From LMUY01 sp965199165 (lineage in GTDB: Bacteria; Pseudomonadota; Alphaproteobacteria; Acetobacterales; Acetobacteraceae): a DNA stretch of 64,000 bases. The position numbers and the translations under genes are program-made. Where the stretch lies: contig OZ240681.1 in the NCBI GenBank assembly GCA_965199165.1, positions 3,348,001 to 3,412,000 of the forward strand. The letters run 5' to 3'. Under the pieces are notes generated by a model, which saw only the letters and a list, made by a program, of their open reading frames with translations, was not told the origin of the DNA and made no database searches. Within the stretch, counting starts at the first letter, position 1. Each line of letters begins with the position of its first letter. Below, piece by piece: positions 18,120-29,357 of this stretch.

Positions 18120-19115
18120 ATGAAGGACGACGACCGCCTGGGTCGCGGCGCCGCATTCTCCTTCGTCTTCCACGCGGTGGTGGCTGGGCTGTTCTTCGCC
18201 TTGCCGGCCAAGCCGCCGGAGAAGATGCCGGAGCAGGCGAGCTTCGACGTGGATGTGGAGGGTCCGACGCAGGAGGCGCGGCGGTCCACCGTGTCCGCGC
18301 CCACGCCGGCTGCCACGCCCGCGCCCGTCGCCTCGCCCGAGCCGCCCACGCCGGAGCCGCCGAAGCCGACCCCGCCGCAACCACCGCCACCTCCACCGCC
18401 GCCACCCCCGCCGCCACCGCCGCCACCTCCACCCACGCCGCCGCCGCCGGACCCGGTCCCGCCGCCGCCCACCCCGACTCCGCCGCCCACGCCAGACCCG
18501 ACACCCACACCGGCGCCTCCGCCACCGCCGGCGCCGCCCACGCCGCCGCCGCCCGCGCCGGCACCGCCCCTGCCCACGCCGCCTCTGCCGGTGCCGCCAC
18601 CGCCCACGCCGCCGCCGCCGCCCACGCCGCCGAGCCAGAGCAGCCAGCCGAACCCGACGCGCACGCCGGCGCCGGACAGCCGCAGCCTGCTCAACACGTT
18701 GGAACGGTTGCGCTCCCTGCGGCCGCAGACGGAGGCGCCGACCGCCCGCTACAACCCGCCGCGCTCCGGCGCGCCCGAGCAGGGCGGCAGCCTGCGCGGC
18801 ACGGACAACACGTCACTCTCCGCCGTCCAGCGCGGCGCCATCGGCGAGAAGGTGCGCGACTGCTGGACGCGGGATGCCGGCGCGCTGCATGCGGAGACGT
18901 TCTCCGTCCACCTGATCGTCACCACCGACGCCGCCGGGGTGGCCCGGCAGGCGCAGATCGCCCCCGACGACCCGGCATCATCGTTCGGCAGCCCGCTGCA
19001 CGCCTTTGCCGAGCGCGCCGTTCGCGCGGTGCTGGCGGCGCAATGCTCCGCGCTGCCGCTGCCCTCCGGCATGCTGGGCGCGACCCATCGCTTCGACTTC
19101 ATCTTCAAGCCCTGA
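18120..19115 (+). CDS. tolA: TolA-like protein with long proline-rich rod
   Basis: By position between tolR and tolB this is TolA, the energised link from inner membrane to Pal/TolB. The ATG at 18120 gives a short cytosolic end and a membrane helix at about residues 14-30 (FSFVFHAVVAGLFFALP). Residues about 68-172 are an almost pure Pro/Thr/Ala rod with long proline runs, in place of the Ala/Lys helix of enterobacterial TolA. The C-terminal domain (about 220-331) has the TolA/TonB-like VRDCWTRDAG and SFGSPLHAFAERAVRAV region. The rod is encoded by simple CCG/CCA repeats, so slippage length variation between strains is likely. Confidence 0.85.
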   Translation: MKDDDRLGRGAAFSFVFHAVVAGLFFALPAKPPEKMPEQASFDVDVEGPTQEARRSTVSAPTPAATPAPVASPEPPTPEPPKPTPPQPPPPPPPPPPPPPPPPPPTPPPPDPVPPPPTPTPPPTPDPTPTPAPPPPPAPPTPPPPAPAPPLPTPPLPVPPPPTPPPPPTPPSQSSQPNPTRTPAPDSRSLLNTLERLRSLRPQTEAPTARYNPPRSGAPEQGGSLRGTDNTSLSAVQRGAIGEKVRDCWTRDAGALHAETFSVHLIVTTDAAGVARQAQIAPDDPASSFGSPLHAFAERAVRAVLAAQCSALPLPSGMLGATHRFDFIFKP

Positions 19116-19128
19116 GCGGAGACACGCC

Positions 19129-20433
19129 ATGAGCCTCGTCACTCCCATCCTTGGCCGCCGCGGCGTGCTCGCCGGCACCGCGACGATGCTGGCCGCCCCC
19201 GCCTGGGCGCAGCAGGCCACCGGGCCGACCGCTGCCATCACGGTGGACCGCGCCCGCACCGACCCGATCCCGATCGGCATCCCCACCATGGGCGGAGACC
19301 TCGGCGGGCAGATCACCGACGTGATCAGCGCCGACCTCCAGCGCTCCGGCCTGTTCAAGCCGGTCGGCGGCGGGGCGGCGGCCGGCGACACGCCGGACTT
19401 CACGGCGTGGAAGGCGACCGGCGCGCAGGCACTGGTGACCGGCAACGCCAGTGGCGGCCGGGTGGAGTTCCGCCTGTGGGACGTGCCGGTCGGCCAGCAG
19501 ATCCAGGGCACCGCCTACACCACCGCCGCCGGCAACTGGCGCCGCGTGGCGCACATCATCGCCGACGTGATCTACGAGCGGCTGCTGGGCGAGAAGGGCT
19601 ATTTCGACACCCGCATCGTCTACGTCGCCGGCTCCGGCCCGCGCGACCGCCGGGTCAAGCGGTTGGCGATCATGGACCAGGACAGCGAGAACAACCGCTA
19701 TCTGACGGACGGGTCGTGGCTGGTGCTGACCCCGCGCTTCCACCCGACGATCGACGAGATCGTCTTCATGTCCTACGCCAACAACCGGCCGCGGGTGTAT
19801 TCGTTCAACCTCGGCAGCGGGGCGCAGCGCGTGTTGGGCGAGTTCGAGGGCATCACCTTCGCGCCGCGGTTCGCGCCGGACGGCAGCCACGTCATCATGT
19901 CCGTCACGCGGGGCTCCGGGTCCGACATCGTCACGGTGGGGTTGAATGGCGGCGGCGGCCAGCGGCTGACCAACTCCGGTGCGATCGACACCAGCCCGTG
20001 CTACAGCCCGGATGGCTCGCAGATCGTGTTCAACTCCGACCGCGGCGGCGACCAGCAGCTCTACGTCATGGGCGCGGGCGGCGGCGGGGCGAAGCGCATC
20101 TCGTTCGGCAGCGGGCAGTATGCCACGCCCGTCTGGTCGCCGCGCGGCGACCTGATCGCCTTCACCCGCCTCGGCTCCTCCTTCGCGATCGGCGTCATGC
20201 ACCCGGACGGCTCCGGCGAGCGCATCCTGTCCGAAAGCTTCGACGTGGAAGGGCCGACCTTCTGCCCCAATGGCCGCGTGCTGATGTTCTTCCGCGAGAG
20301 CGCGGCGCGGGACAATCGCGGCTCGGGCTATTCCTCGCGGCTGGTGTCGATCGACATCACCGGGTTCAACGAGCGTGCGGTGCCGACCGCCGGCGATGCT
20401 TCGGACCCGGCCTGGTCGCCGCTGCTCGCCTGA
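19129..20433 (+). CDS. tolB: Tol-Pal system beta-propeller protein TolB
   Basis: TolB is a periplasmic protein that binds Pal and is displaced by TolA. The 434-aa product has a signal peptide (RRGVLAGTATMLAAPAWAQQ; a twin-Arg is present), an N-terminal domain (about residues 30-160) and a six-bladed propeller with repeated YSPDGSQIVFNSDRGG-type blades (for example near 285 and 330). Position between tolA and pal confirms it. The start at 19129 lies 13 nt after the tolA stop. Confidence 0.95.
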   Translation: MSLVTPILGRRGVLAGTATMLAAPAWAQQATGPTAAITVDRARTDPIPIGIPTMGGDLGGQITDVISADLQRSGLFKPVGGGAAAGDTPDFTAWKATGAQALVTGNASGGRVEFRLWDVPVGQQIQGTAYTTAAGNWRRVAHIIADVIYERLLGEKGYFDTRIVYVAGSGPRDRRVKRLAIMDQDSENNRYLTDGSWLVLTPRFHPTIDEIVFMSYANNRPRVYSFNLGSGAQRVLGEFEGITFAPRFAPDGSHVIMSVTRGSGSDIVTVGLNGGGGQRLTNSGAIDTSPCYSPDGSQIVFNSDRGGDQQLYVMGAGGGGAKRISFGSGQYATPVWSPRGDLIAFTRLGSSFAIGVMHPDGSGERILSESFDVEGPTFCPNGRVLMFFRESAARDNRGSGYSSRLVSIDITGFNERAVPTAGDASDPAWSPLLA

Positions 20434-20564
20434 TTGCGTTCGACCCAGACCTTGACGGGAAGCCGCAGCATCCGTAGTCGGCGACAACCGGAACGAACTT
20501 GATGCTTGACCGTTACTGCATCGACACGTTGGCTTGATCACTTGCAACCCAGGAATGAAGATCG

Positions 20565-21044
20565 ATGAACACGAAGACCTTGGCCCTGCTGGCCACACTC
20601 GCCCTGCTGTCCGCCTGCGCGAAACAGGCCGACACGACGGGCACGGCCGGCAACGGCGCCGTCACGTCCGGCACGTCCGGTGCCGTGCCGGGAAGCGAGG
20701 AGGACCTGGTGGCCAATGTCGGTGACCGCGTGTTCTTCGATACCGCCCAGCAGAGCCTGAGCGGGGACGCGCGCGGGACGCTGGACCGGCAGTCCACCTG
20801 GCTCGGCCGCTACCCGCAGGACGCGGTGCAGATCGCGGGGAACTGTGACGAGCGCGGCACGGAGGAGTACAACATCGCGTTGGGTGCCCGCCGGGCGAAC
20901 GCAGCGCGCGACTACCTGGTGGCGCACGGCGTCGCGTCCTCGCGCATCAGCACGATCAGCTACGGCAAGGACCGGCCGACCGCGCTGGGCTCGGACGAAA
21001 GCGCCTACCAGCAGAACCGCAACGCGATCACGTCCGTCCGCTGA
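20565..21044 (+). CDS. pal: Peptidoglycan-associated lipoprotein Pal
   Basis: Pal anchors the outer membrane to peptidoglycan. The 159-aa precursor has the lipobox LLSAC with lipidated Cys18, a Gly/Thr-rich linker to about residue 45, and an OmpA-like domain with VFFDTAQQSLS, the diaminopimelate-binding NCDERGTEEYNIALGARRA near residue 96, and the closing YQQNRNAI. A 131-nt gap precedes it, larger than elsewhere in the tol cluster, so it may have its own promoter. Confidence 0.95.
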   Translation: MNTKTLALLATLALLSACAKQADTTGTAGNGAVTSGTSGAVPGSEEDLVANVGDRVFFDTAQQSLSGDARGTLDRQSTWLGRYPQDAVQIAGNCDERGTEEYNIALGARRANAARDYLVAHGVASSRISTISYGKDRPTALGSDESAYQQNRNAITSVR

Positions 21045-21153
21045 TCGGGGTCACACCACGTAAGCCGGCGGTCCGCAGGGATCGCCGGCTGTTTGATGTT
21101 TGCCGGCAGGGTTGGCCGACGTAGAACCCGCCCGGCATGGCGGGAGGCTTGGG

Positions 21154-22005
21154 ATGAGGGTGGCCGGGTTGGCTTTGGCGGGGATGTTGCTGGCGGGCGG
21201 CCCCGCGCTGGCCCAGATGGACAGTCGCGACGCCATCGCGCTGCAGAACCAGATCCTGGAACTGCGGCAGCAGCTGCAGGTCATGCAACAACGCGGCGGC
21301 GGCGCTGCCACGCCGGTGTACCGGCCGGACCGTGGCGCCGGCGCCGACGGCAGCGGGCTGACGGCGCAGCTGCTGGACCGCGTGTCGACCCTGGAGGATC
21401 AGGTGCGGACGTTGCGCGGCCGGATCGACGAGTTGACCAACCAGCAGCAGCGCCAGTCGGAGGACTTCGCCAAGCAGATCGGCGATTTGACCTTCGCCAT
21501 GCAGAACGCCGGCACCGCCCCCGCCGCCAGCCCGCGCACGCCGGCCCCGAGCCTGAGCCCGCCGCCTTCCTCGCTGGGTTCGCTGCCCGCCGGGTCGGGC
21601 GGGCCGCCGCCGGGGCCGCCACCGCGCACGCCGGAGATCGCGATGCAGGAAGGCAACGCCGCGTTGGCGCGCCGCGACTACCCGGCGGCCGAGGCAGCCG
21701 CACGGGAGGTGCTGGGGAAGAAAGGCCCACGCGCCGCCGACGCGCAGTTCCTGCTGGCGGAGGCCGAGATGGGCGAGCGCAACTACCAGCAGGCCGCACC
21801 GGACTTCTACGACGCCTACAACCGCTCCCGCACCGGCGGACGCGCGCCGGACGCCCTGCTGGGCGTGGCCAATGCGCTGGTGGCCCTGGGTGACCGGCAA
21901 TCCGCGTGCGACGCGCTGGCCAAGCTGCGGGCGGAGTTCCCGCAGCCCCGGCCGGACATCCGGGACGCCGAGGCCGCCACCCGCCAGCGCGCTGCCTGCC
22001 ACTGA
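21154..22005 (+). CDS. cpoB: Cell division coordinator CpoB (YbgF)
   Basis: CpoB is a periplasmic partner of TolA that coordinates peptidoglycan synthesis with outer-membrane constriction. The 283-aa product has a Sec signal (VAGLALAGMLLAGGPALAQ), a Gln-rich trimerising coiled coil (about residues 25-110, for example ILELRQQLQVMQQR), a Pro/Ser linker, and C-terminal TPR units (about 170-275) containing NAALARRDYPAAEAAAREVL and QFLLAEAEMGERNYQQAAPDF. The ATG at 21154 starts the signal peptide. It completes the tolQRAB-pal-cpoB cluster. Confidence 0.92.
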   Translation: MRVAGLALAGMLLAGGPALAQMDSRDAIALQNQILELRQQLQVMQQRGGGAATPVYRPDRGAGADGSGLTAQLLDRVSTLEDQVRTLRGRIDELTNQQQRQSEDFAKQIGDLTFAMQNAGTAPAASPRTPAPSLSPPPSSLGSLPAGSGGPPPGPPPRTPEIAMQEGNAALARRDYPAAEAAAREVLGKKGPRAADAQFLLAEAEMGERNYQQAAPDFYDAYNRSRTGGRAPDALLGVANALVALGDRQSACDALAKLRAEFPQPRPDIRDAEAATRQRAACH

Positions 22006-22031
22006 GTGCGGACGCGGCGTTCGCCGCCGCG

Positions 22032-23192
22032 ATGGACCGGCTCGGGCCATGGGACGACGCACGTCGCGTCGCCGTCGCGGTGTCCGGCGGGGCCGACAGC
22101 CTGGCGCTGGCGCTCCTGGCGCAGGGTTGGGGTGCGCCCACGGCGTTCGTCGTCGACCATGGGCTGCGTCCGGCCGCCGCGGCCGAGGCCGAGTGGGTCC
22201 GCACGACCTTGGCCGCACGCGGAATCCCGGTGGTCGTGCTCCGGCTCGACGGGCTGGAACCGGGACCGGGGATCGCCGCGCGCGCGCGCGCCGCGCGCTA
22301 CGCGGCCCTGTCCGCGGCCTGTCGGGCGGCCGGGCTGGCGGACCTTCTGCTCGGCCACCATGCGGGCGACCAGGCGGAAACGGTGCTGATGCGACAGCGC
22401 CGCCGCAGCGGCCCGGACGGGCTGGCGGGCATGGCGGCCATGGTCGCGACGGACGACGTCCGCCTGCTTCGTCCCCTGCTGGCGGCCGATCCGGGCGGGC
22501 TACGGGCGATCGTCCAGGCAGCCGGGCTGACCCCGGTGGAGGACCCGACCAACGCGGACATGCGCACCACGCGCGCCCGGCTGCGCCAGGAGATCGGGAC
22601 GGACCGCGCGACATTGCTGGCCGACGCTGCCATGGCCGGGAAAGCGCGTGCGGCGGCGGAAGCCGCAGCCGCCGCGGAGCTGGCCCGGCGGGCGACCATC
22701 CGCCCCGAGGGTTTTGCCGTGCTGACGCCCGGACCGATCGGCCCGCGCAGCCTGGCGGCCCTGCTTCGCGGCCTGTCCGGGCGGCGCTTTCCGGTGGGGA
22801 GGGTGGCCGCGCTTGCCGCCGGGCTGCACCCCGCGACGCTGGCCGGCATGCACGTGCGCCCGGCCGGCCGGCTCGGCCCCGGCTGGTTGCTGGTGCGCGA
22901 GGCAGCGGCGCTGGCGCAGCCGGTCCCCGCGCGGCCCGGCGTGGTGTGGGACGGCCGATATCGTGTGGCGGCGGCTCCGATGGGTGGCACGATCGGGGCG
23001 GTGGGCCCGGCCGCCGCCGGGCTGCGGTGCCTGTCGAGCCTGCCGGCGGCGGTGCTCCAGGCCCTGCCGGCGCTGCGATACAACACTGTGCTATCGGATG
23101 TGCCCGATTTGGCCTATGGTGGTGGCGGCCGGTCGGTGTTGTTGCGCCATGCGGGACTGCCGGCGGCTGGGGCAGCTTTCTTGCCGTCGTGA
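22032..23192 (+). CDS. tilS: tRNA(Ile)-lysidine synthase TilS
   Basis: TilS attaches lysine to C34 of tRNA-Ile(CAU), changing decoding from AUG to AUA. The PP-loop SGGADSLALALL near residue 22, VDHGLRPAAAAEA near 50 and LLGHHAGDQAETVLMR near 110 identify it. The 386-aa length is typical. I chose ATG 22032; the frame is open further upstream into cpoB, and CTG at 22002 or nearby could also serve, since homologues often have 5-10 more residues. It precedes ftsH, as in many bacteria. Confidence 0.9.
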   Translation: MDRLGPWDDARRVAVAVSGGADSLALALLAQGWGAPTAFVVDHGLRPAAAAEAEWVRTTLAARGIPVVVLRLDGLEPGPGIAARARAARYAALSAACRAAGLADLLLGHHAGDQAETVLMRQRRRSGPDGLAGMAAMVATDDVRLLRPLLAADPGGLRAIVQAAGLTPVEDPTNADMRTTRARLRQEIGTDRATLLADAAMAGKARAAAEAAAAAELARRATIRPEGFAVLTPGPIGPRSLAALLRGLSGRRFPVGRVAALAAGLHPATLAGMHVRPAGRLGPGWLLVREAAALAQPVPARPGVVWDGRYRVAAAPMGGTIGAVGPAAAGLRCLSSLPAAVLQALPALRYNTVLSDVPDLAYGGGGRSVLLRHAGLPAAGAAFLPS

Positions 23193-23319
23193 TGCGGTTG
23201 GGGGTTTGTTCATGCGGTGGCGGTCCCATGTTGATGACGGACGCCGGATCGGATGTGCGTCGGCGGGATGCCTGGCCCTGGACGGCGCCGGGAACGATTA
23301 GGATGGCCAGGGAAACTAG

Positions 23320-25239
<1,920 letters not shown>

Positions 25240-25254
25240 CGCCGCACGGCCGCC

Positions 25255-26490
25255 ATGGGCCGGATCGAGCCGATCGTGGCGCGGCTGCACTCACTGCATC
25301 CGCGCCTCATCGACCTAAGCCTTGAACGCCTGCAACGCCTGCTCGAACACCTCGGCCACCCTGAACGACGCCTCCCACCGATTATCCACGTGGCGGGGAC
25401 GAACGGCAAAGGCAGCACGTGCGCGTTCCTGCGCGCGATCGCCGAAGCGGCAGGGCTCCGTGTGCACGTCTACACCTCGCCCCACCTGGTTCGTTTCAAC
25501 GAGCGGTTCCGCATAGCGGGCGAGCTGGTCACCGACGAGGTTTTGGCGGACGTTCTGGAGCGCATCGAGCGCGTCAACGCCAGTGCCCCGATCACGGTCT
25601 TCGAGGTCATCACCGCCGCCGCCTTCGTCGTGTTTGCAGGCACGCCCGCCGATCTGTGCGTCGTGGAGGTCGGCCTGGGCGGCCGGGGCGATGCGACCAA
25701 CGTCGTCACCCCGAAGGCGAGCGCTATAACCTCCATCTCACTGGACCACCGCGAGCTGCTGGGTGAGACCCTGGAGCTGATCGCCGCGGAGAAGGCAGGC
25801 ATCCTGAAGCCCGGCGTCCCCGCCGTCACCGGACGCCAACTTCCCGGTGTGCTCGATGTGCTGGAGGCGGCAGGTCCGTTGCGCGCCCGGGATCGCGACT
25901 GGTGGATCGAGCCGCATGAGGCCGGCCTTTGCTACCACGATGCAGCGGGCGAGCTGCGTCTGCCATCGCTCCGGCTCCCGGGCGACCACCAGCTCGACAA
26001 TGCAGGGATCGCGGTCGCAGCGATCCGCGCTGCCGCCATCGGGGTCACGGACTTCCACGGTTTGGCGCAGGCGAGGTGGCCAGCCCGGCTCCAGCGCTTG
26101 CACGGCCGGCTGGCCTCCATGGTGCCCGAGCAGGAGTTGTGGCTCGACGGCGGCCACAATCCGGGTGCCGGCGAAGCCCTCGCCGCGCATCTGTCCAACT
26201 GGGGACCGACGCACCTGATCGTCGGCATGAAGCAGGCCAAGGACACCGCCGAGTTCCTTCGCCCGCTTCTGCCGCACGCCGCCAGCCTATGGGCTGTGGC
26301 GGAGCCGGAGCAGCACCTGGCCCTTCCGGTCGAGGCGATCGTGGCGGCTTCGGGCGGGATCGCACGCCCCGGCCCGACGGTCGTCGATGCACTTGGCTCC
26401 ATCGGCGGCAGGCCCGGTCGCGTGCTGATCTGCGGCAGCCTCTACCTCGCTGGCGAGGTGCTGAAGGCCGACGGGGTCGAACTGCGATGA
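25255..26490 (+). CDS. folC: Bifunctional folylpolyglutamate/dihydrofolate synthase
   Basis: FolC adds glutamate to dihydropteroate and to folates. The 411-aa product has the P-loop HVAGTNGKGST near residue 45, YTSPHLVRFNERFRI near 77, the carbamylated-lysine region SLDHRELLGETLELIAAEKAGI near 162 and DGGHNPGAGEAL near 298. It starts 15 nt after ftsH, so it is probably in the same transcript. Together with fau it places two folate-pool enzymes in this window. Confidence 0.93.
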   Translation: MGRIEPIVARLHSLHPRLIDLSLERLQRLLEHLGHPERRLPPIIHVAGTNGKGSTCAFLRAIAEAAGLRVHVYTSPHLVRFNERFRIAGELVTDEVLADVLERIERVNASAPITVFEVITAAAFVVFAGTPADLCVVEVGLGGRGDATNVVTPKASAITSISLDHRELLGETLELIAAEKAGILKPGVPAVTGRQLPGVLDVLEAAGPLRARDRDWWIEPHEAGLCYHDAAGELRLPSLRLPGDHQLDNAGIAVAAIRAAAIGVTDFHGLAQARWPARLQRLHGRLASMVPEQELWLDGGHNPGAGEALAAHLSNWGPTHLIVGMKQAKDTAEFLRPLLPHAASLWAVAEPEQHLALPVEAIVAASGGIARPGPTVVDALGSIGGRPGRVLICGSLYLAGEVLKADGVELR

Positions 26491-26659
26491 TCCACCGAAC
26501 GACCGGGCATTGACCGAGGCTGTCGGCCAATCCATGCGAGGGCGGGGACACCGTGGATGTCGGGACCGCGCTGCCGGGCAACACGGTGGCGCGCCAGCTG
26601 TCTGGCGGCTCGACACGCCACTCCGCGCTTCATCCGCTACGAGTTTGCGCGGTGACGTC

Positions 26660-27091
26660 TCAGTCGGCCTGGAACGCCAGCGATAGCCCGTTCATGCAAT
26701 ACCGCTCGCCGGTCGGCTCCGGGCCGTCCGGAAACACGTGACCCAGATGTCCGCCGCACTGGCTGCAATGCGCCTCTGTGCGGACCATGCCGAGGCTTCG
26801 GTCGGTCGTGGTCGCCACCGCGCCCTCGATCGGCTGGAAGAAGCTCGGCCAGCCGCTGCCGCTCTCGTACTTCGTGTCCGAGCTGAACAGCGCTTGCCCG
26901 CAGCCAGCGCAGGAGAATAGGCCCGTGCGCTTCTCGAAGTTGAGTTTGCTGCTGCCCGGCCGCTCTGTGCCGTGTTGCCGCAGGACGTGGTATTGCTCCG
27001 GCGAGAGCGTTGCCTTCCACTCGGTCTCCGACCGCTCGACCGGGAACGTCGCGTCAGGCGCCGCTGTCTTCGCTCCAAACCAACCTGCCAT
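26660..27091 (-). CDS. msrB: Peptide-methionine (R)-S-oxide reductase MsrB
   Basis: MsrB repairs oxidised methionine (R-sulphoxide) in proteins. The 143-aa product carries the structural zinc ligands Cys61, Cys64, Cys109 and Cys112, the ESGSGWPSFFQPI substrate loop, and the catalytic Cys132 in ERYCMNG. There is no signal peptide, so it is cytosolic. It converges with folC across a 169-nt gap in which I see no gene. Confidence 0.95.
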   Translation of the reverse strand: MAGWFGAKTAAPDATFPVERSETEWKATLSPEQYHVLRQHGTERPGSSKLNFEKRTGLFSCAGCGQALFSSDTKYESGSGWPSFFQPIEGAVATTTDRSLGMVRTEAHCSQCGGHLGHVFPDGPEPTGERYCMNGLSLAFQAD

Positions 27092-27227
27092 GGCGTGTTC
27101 TCCTCTGCACTGCCGCTAAATGGTACGGCCGGTCGGCGGTGGCAACGCCGCACTTCAGCCCTGCCGCGTCAAACGGGGCAAGAAACCGAGCCAGTCCCAG
27201 GGAAGGAGTCGCGTTCCCCCCGGGCTG

Positions 27228-29300
27228 CTACTCGGCGGCGATCCCTGCCGCGGCGGCCTCTGCCCGGGCCCATACCGCGGTGTCGTGGAAGACGGCGCCG
27301 CCATTCGGATAGGCGGGCTCGTCGCTCGTCAGCGCATTGATGCCGATGCCGCCCTCGAACGCCGCGTGCGGCCAGACGCTTTCGACGACGATCGTGCCAG
27401 GGCGCTGCCCGTCGCCGATCGCCGCGTGGAGGATGACCTCGCCCCGCACATTGCCGAGCCGCATGAGGTCACCCGGCGCCACGCCCAGCCGGGCGGCGTC
27501 GGCGGGATGGAGCAAGGCGGTCGGACGGCCCTCGCGCTCGCGGGACTTGGCGGTCTCCGTAAAGCTTGTGTTGAGGAACTGCCGTGCCGGGGCCGTCACC
27601 AACCGGAACGGGTGAAGTGCGCTGGCCGCGTCATAGACCTCCCAATGATCCGGTAGCCGCGGCATGGTACCGTGCGCCGGGCCGATCGCCGCCCAGTCAG
27701 GGGCGAAGTGGAAGCGGCCATCGGCATGGGGAAAGCCATCCAGGAAGTGGCTGGCGCGGAAGCCAGGTTGCCGGTCGACCCATCGCCCCGCCACCAGCGC
27801 ATCATATCCCTCGTAGCCGGACGCCCTCAGGGTCGCGTCAGCCAACTCCGCAGCGCTCATGTCGAAGCCGGGATGGCTGGCGCCGAGCCGCTTGGCCAGG
27901 GTGCAGATCACGTCGTGGTTGGAACGGCACGCGCCCGGCGGCTCCACCAGCCTGCGCCCGGCCTGCACGTGGCTGTGCCCGCCGGCATGGTAGATGTCGT
28001 CATGTTCGAGGAAGGTGGTGGCCGGCAGCACGATGTCGGCCACGGCAGCGGTCTCGGTCATGAACTGCTCGTGCACGACGGTGAACAGGTCCGCGCGCGC
28101 GAAGCCGCGGCGGACGCGGTTGCTGTCGGGCGCCACCGCCATCGGGTTGGTGTTCTGGATCAGGAGGGCGTGCACGGGCGGACCGGCCCCGAGATCATCC
28201 GGATCGTCCGTCAGCACGGCGCCGATCCGGCTCATGTCCAGTTCCCGCACCGAGAGGTCGCGGCGGTCCAGACCCTCGATCAGCGTCTTGTCCCAGCCGT
28301 AGATGTCGCGGTTGTTCCAGAACGCCCCGCCGCCCGGATGCTGCCACTTGCCGGTGACGGTCGGCAGGCAGGTGACGGCGTGCAGCATCGCCGCGCCGTT
28401 GCGCGCCCGGCTGAACCCATAGCCGACGCGGAGATAGGCGCGGGGCGTGGCGTTGTAGGCACGGGCGAAGGCCTCGATGTCGGCCACGTCCAGCCCGGTA
28501 ATGGCGGCGGCCCAGGCCGGCGTGCGGCCGCGCAGATGCGCCTCCAATTCCGCCGGCACGTCGGCGTAGCGGGCCATATAGTCGCGGTCCGCATGCCCAT
28601 CCCGGAACGCGCAATGCATGACGGCGCAGGCGAGCGCCCCGTCGGTGCCCGGGCGGAGCGCCAGGTGGGTGTCCGCGACGGCGGCCGTGCCGGTGCGGTA
28701 GGGATCCACCACGACCAGCTTGGCTCCCCGCCGCTTGCGGGCGCGCGTGATGTGGGTCATGGCGTTGACCTGCGTCGCCACGGGGTTGCCGCCCCACATG
28801 ACGATGAGGTCGGCCTCTGCCATCTCCCGCGGGTCGGGCCCGGTGATGCGGCCGACCCCCGCCCGCCAGCCGGACTCCATGACGGTGGTGCATATCGTCA
28901 TCTTCTGGCGCGAGTAGCCCATCACGTGGCGCAGGCGGTTGATGCCGTCCCGCTGCACGTGTCCCATGGTCCCGGCGAAGTAGTACGGCCAGACCGTTTC
29001 CGCGCCGTGCCGTTGCGCCAGGACGGTAAAGCCGGTGGCGATGCGGTCCAGCGCCTCGTCCCAGCCGATCGGGCGGAACGCACCCGCGCCCTTGGCACCG
29101 GTCCGCAGCAGCGGGGTGGTGAGCCGGTCCGGGTGGTGCTGCCGCTCGGCATAGCGCGCGACCTTGGCGCAGATGACCCCGGCGGTGTAGTCATTGCCAG
29201 TCGCGCCCCGCACGGTGGAGATGCGGTTGGCCGTCACGTCCACTTCCAGCGCGCAGCAGGAGGGGCAATCATGCGGGCAGACGGTGGCGTGGAACGTCAT
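27228..29300 (-). CDS. Molybdopterin oxidoreductase with N-terminal [4Fe-4S] site
   Basis: This 690-aa protein of the DMSO reductase superfamily has the cluster ligands Cys8, Cys12, Cys15 or Cys16, and Cys44 in VCPHDCPSCC and GVICAKVARY. Further motifs are RPIGWDEALDRIA near residue 78, YYFAGTMGHVQRDG, VMWGGNPVATQVNAM near 170, and the C-terminal molybdopterin-dinucleotide domain beginning near 570 (RLVTAPARQFLNTSF, LHPADAARLGV). There is no twin-Arg signal, so it is cytosolic. No electron-transfer subunit or cofactor-biosynthesis gene is adjacent; the substrate cannot be named. Confidence 0.85.
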   Translation of the reverse strand: MTFHATVCPHDCPSCCALEVDVTANRISTVRGATGNDYTAGVICAKVARYAERQHHPDRLTTPLLRTGAKGAGAFRPIGWDEALDRIATGFTVLAQRHGAETVWPYYFAGTMGHVQRDGINRLRHVMGYSRQKMTICTTVMESGWRAGVGRITGPDPREMAEADLIVMWGGNPVATQVNAMTHITRARKRRGAKLVVVDPYRTGTAAVADTHLALRPGTDGALACAVMHCAFRDGHADRDYMARYADVPAELEAHLRGRTPAWAAAITGLDVADIEAFARAYNATPRAYLRVGYGFSRARNGAAMLHAVTCLPTVTGKWQHPGGGAFWNNRDIYGWDKTLIEGLDRRDLSVRELDMSRIGAVLTDDPDDLGAGPPVHALLIQNTNPMAVAPDSNRVRRGFARADLFTVVHEQFMTETAAVADIVLPATTFLEHDDIYHAGGHSHVQAGRRLVEPPGACRSNHDVICTLAKRLGASHPGFDMSAAELADATLRASGYEGYDALVAGRWVDRQPGFRASHFLDGFPHADGRFHFAPDWAAIGPAHGTMPRLPDHWEVYDAASALHPFRLVTAPARQFLNTSFTETAKSREREGRPTALLHPADAARLGVAPGDLMRLGNVRGEVILHAAIGDGQRPGTIVVESVWPHAAFEGGIGINALTSDEPAYPNGGAVFHDTAVWARAEAAAAGIAAE

Positions 29301-29357
29301 GGGCCGGTCCTCTACCAGGGAGGATGACGCAGGGTGCAGCCTGAAGGCAATGGGCGG

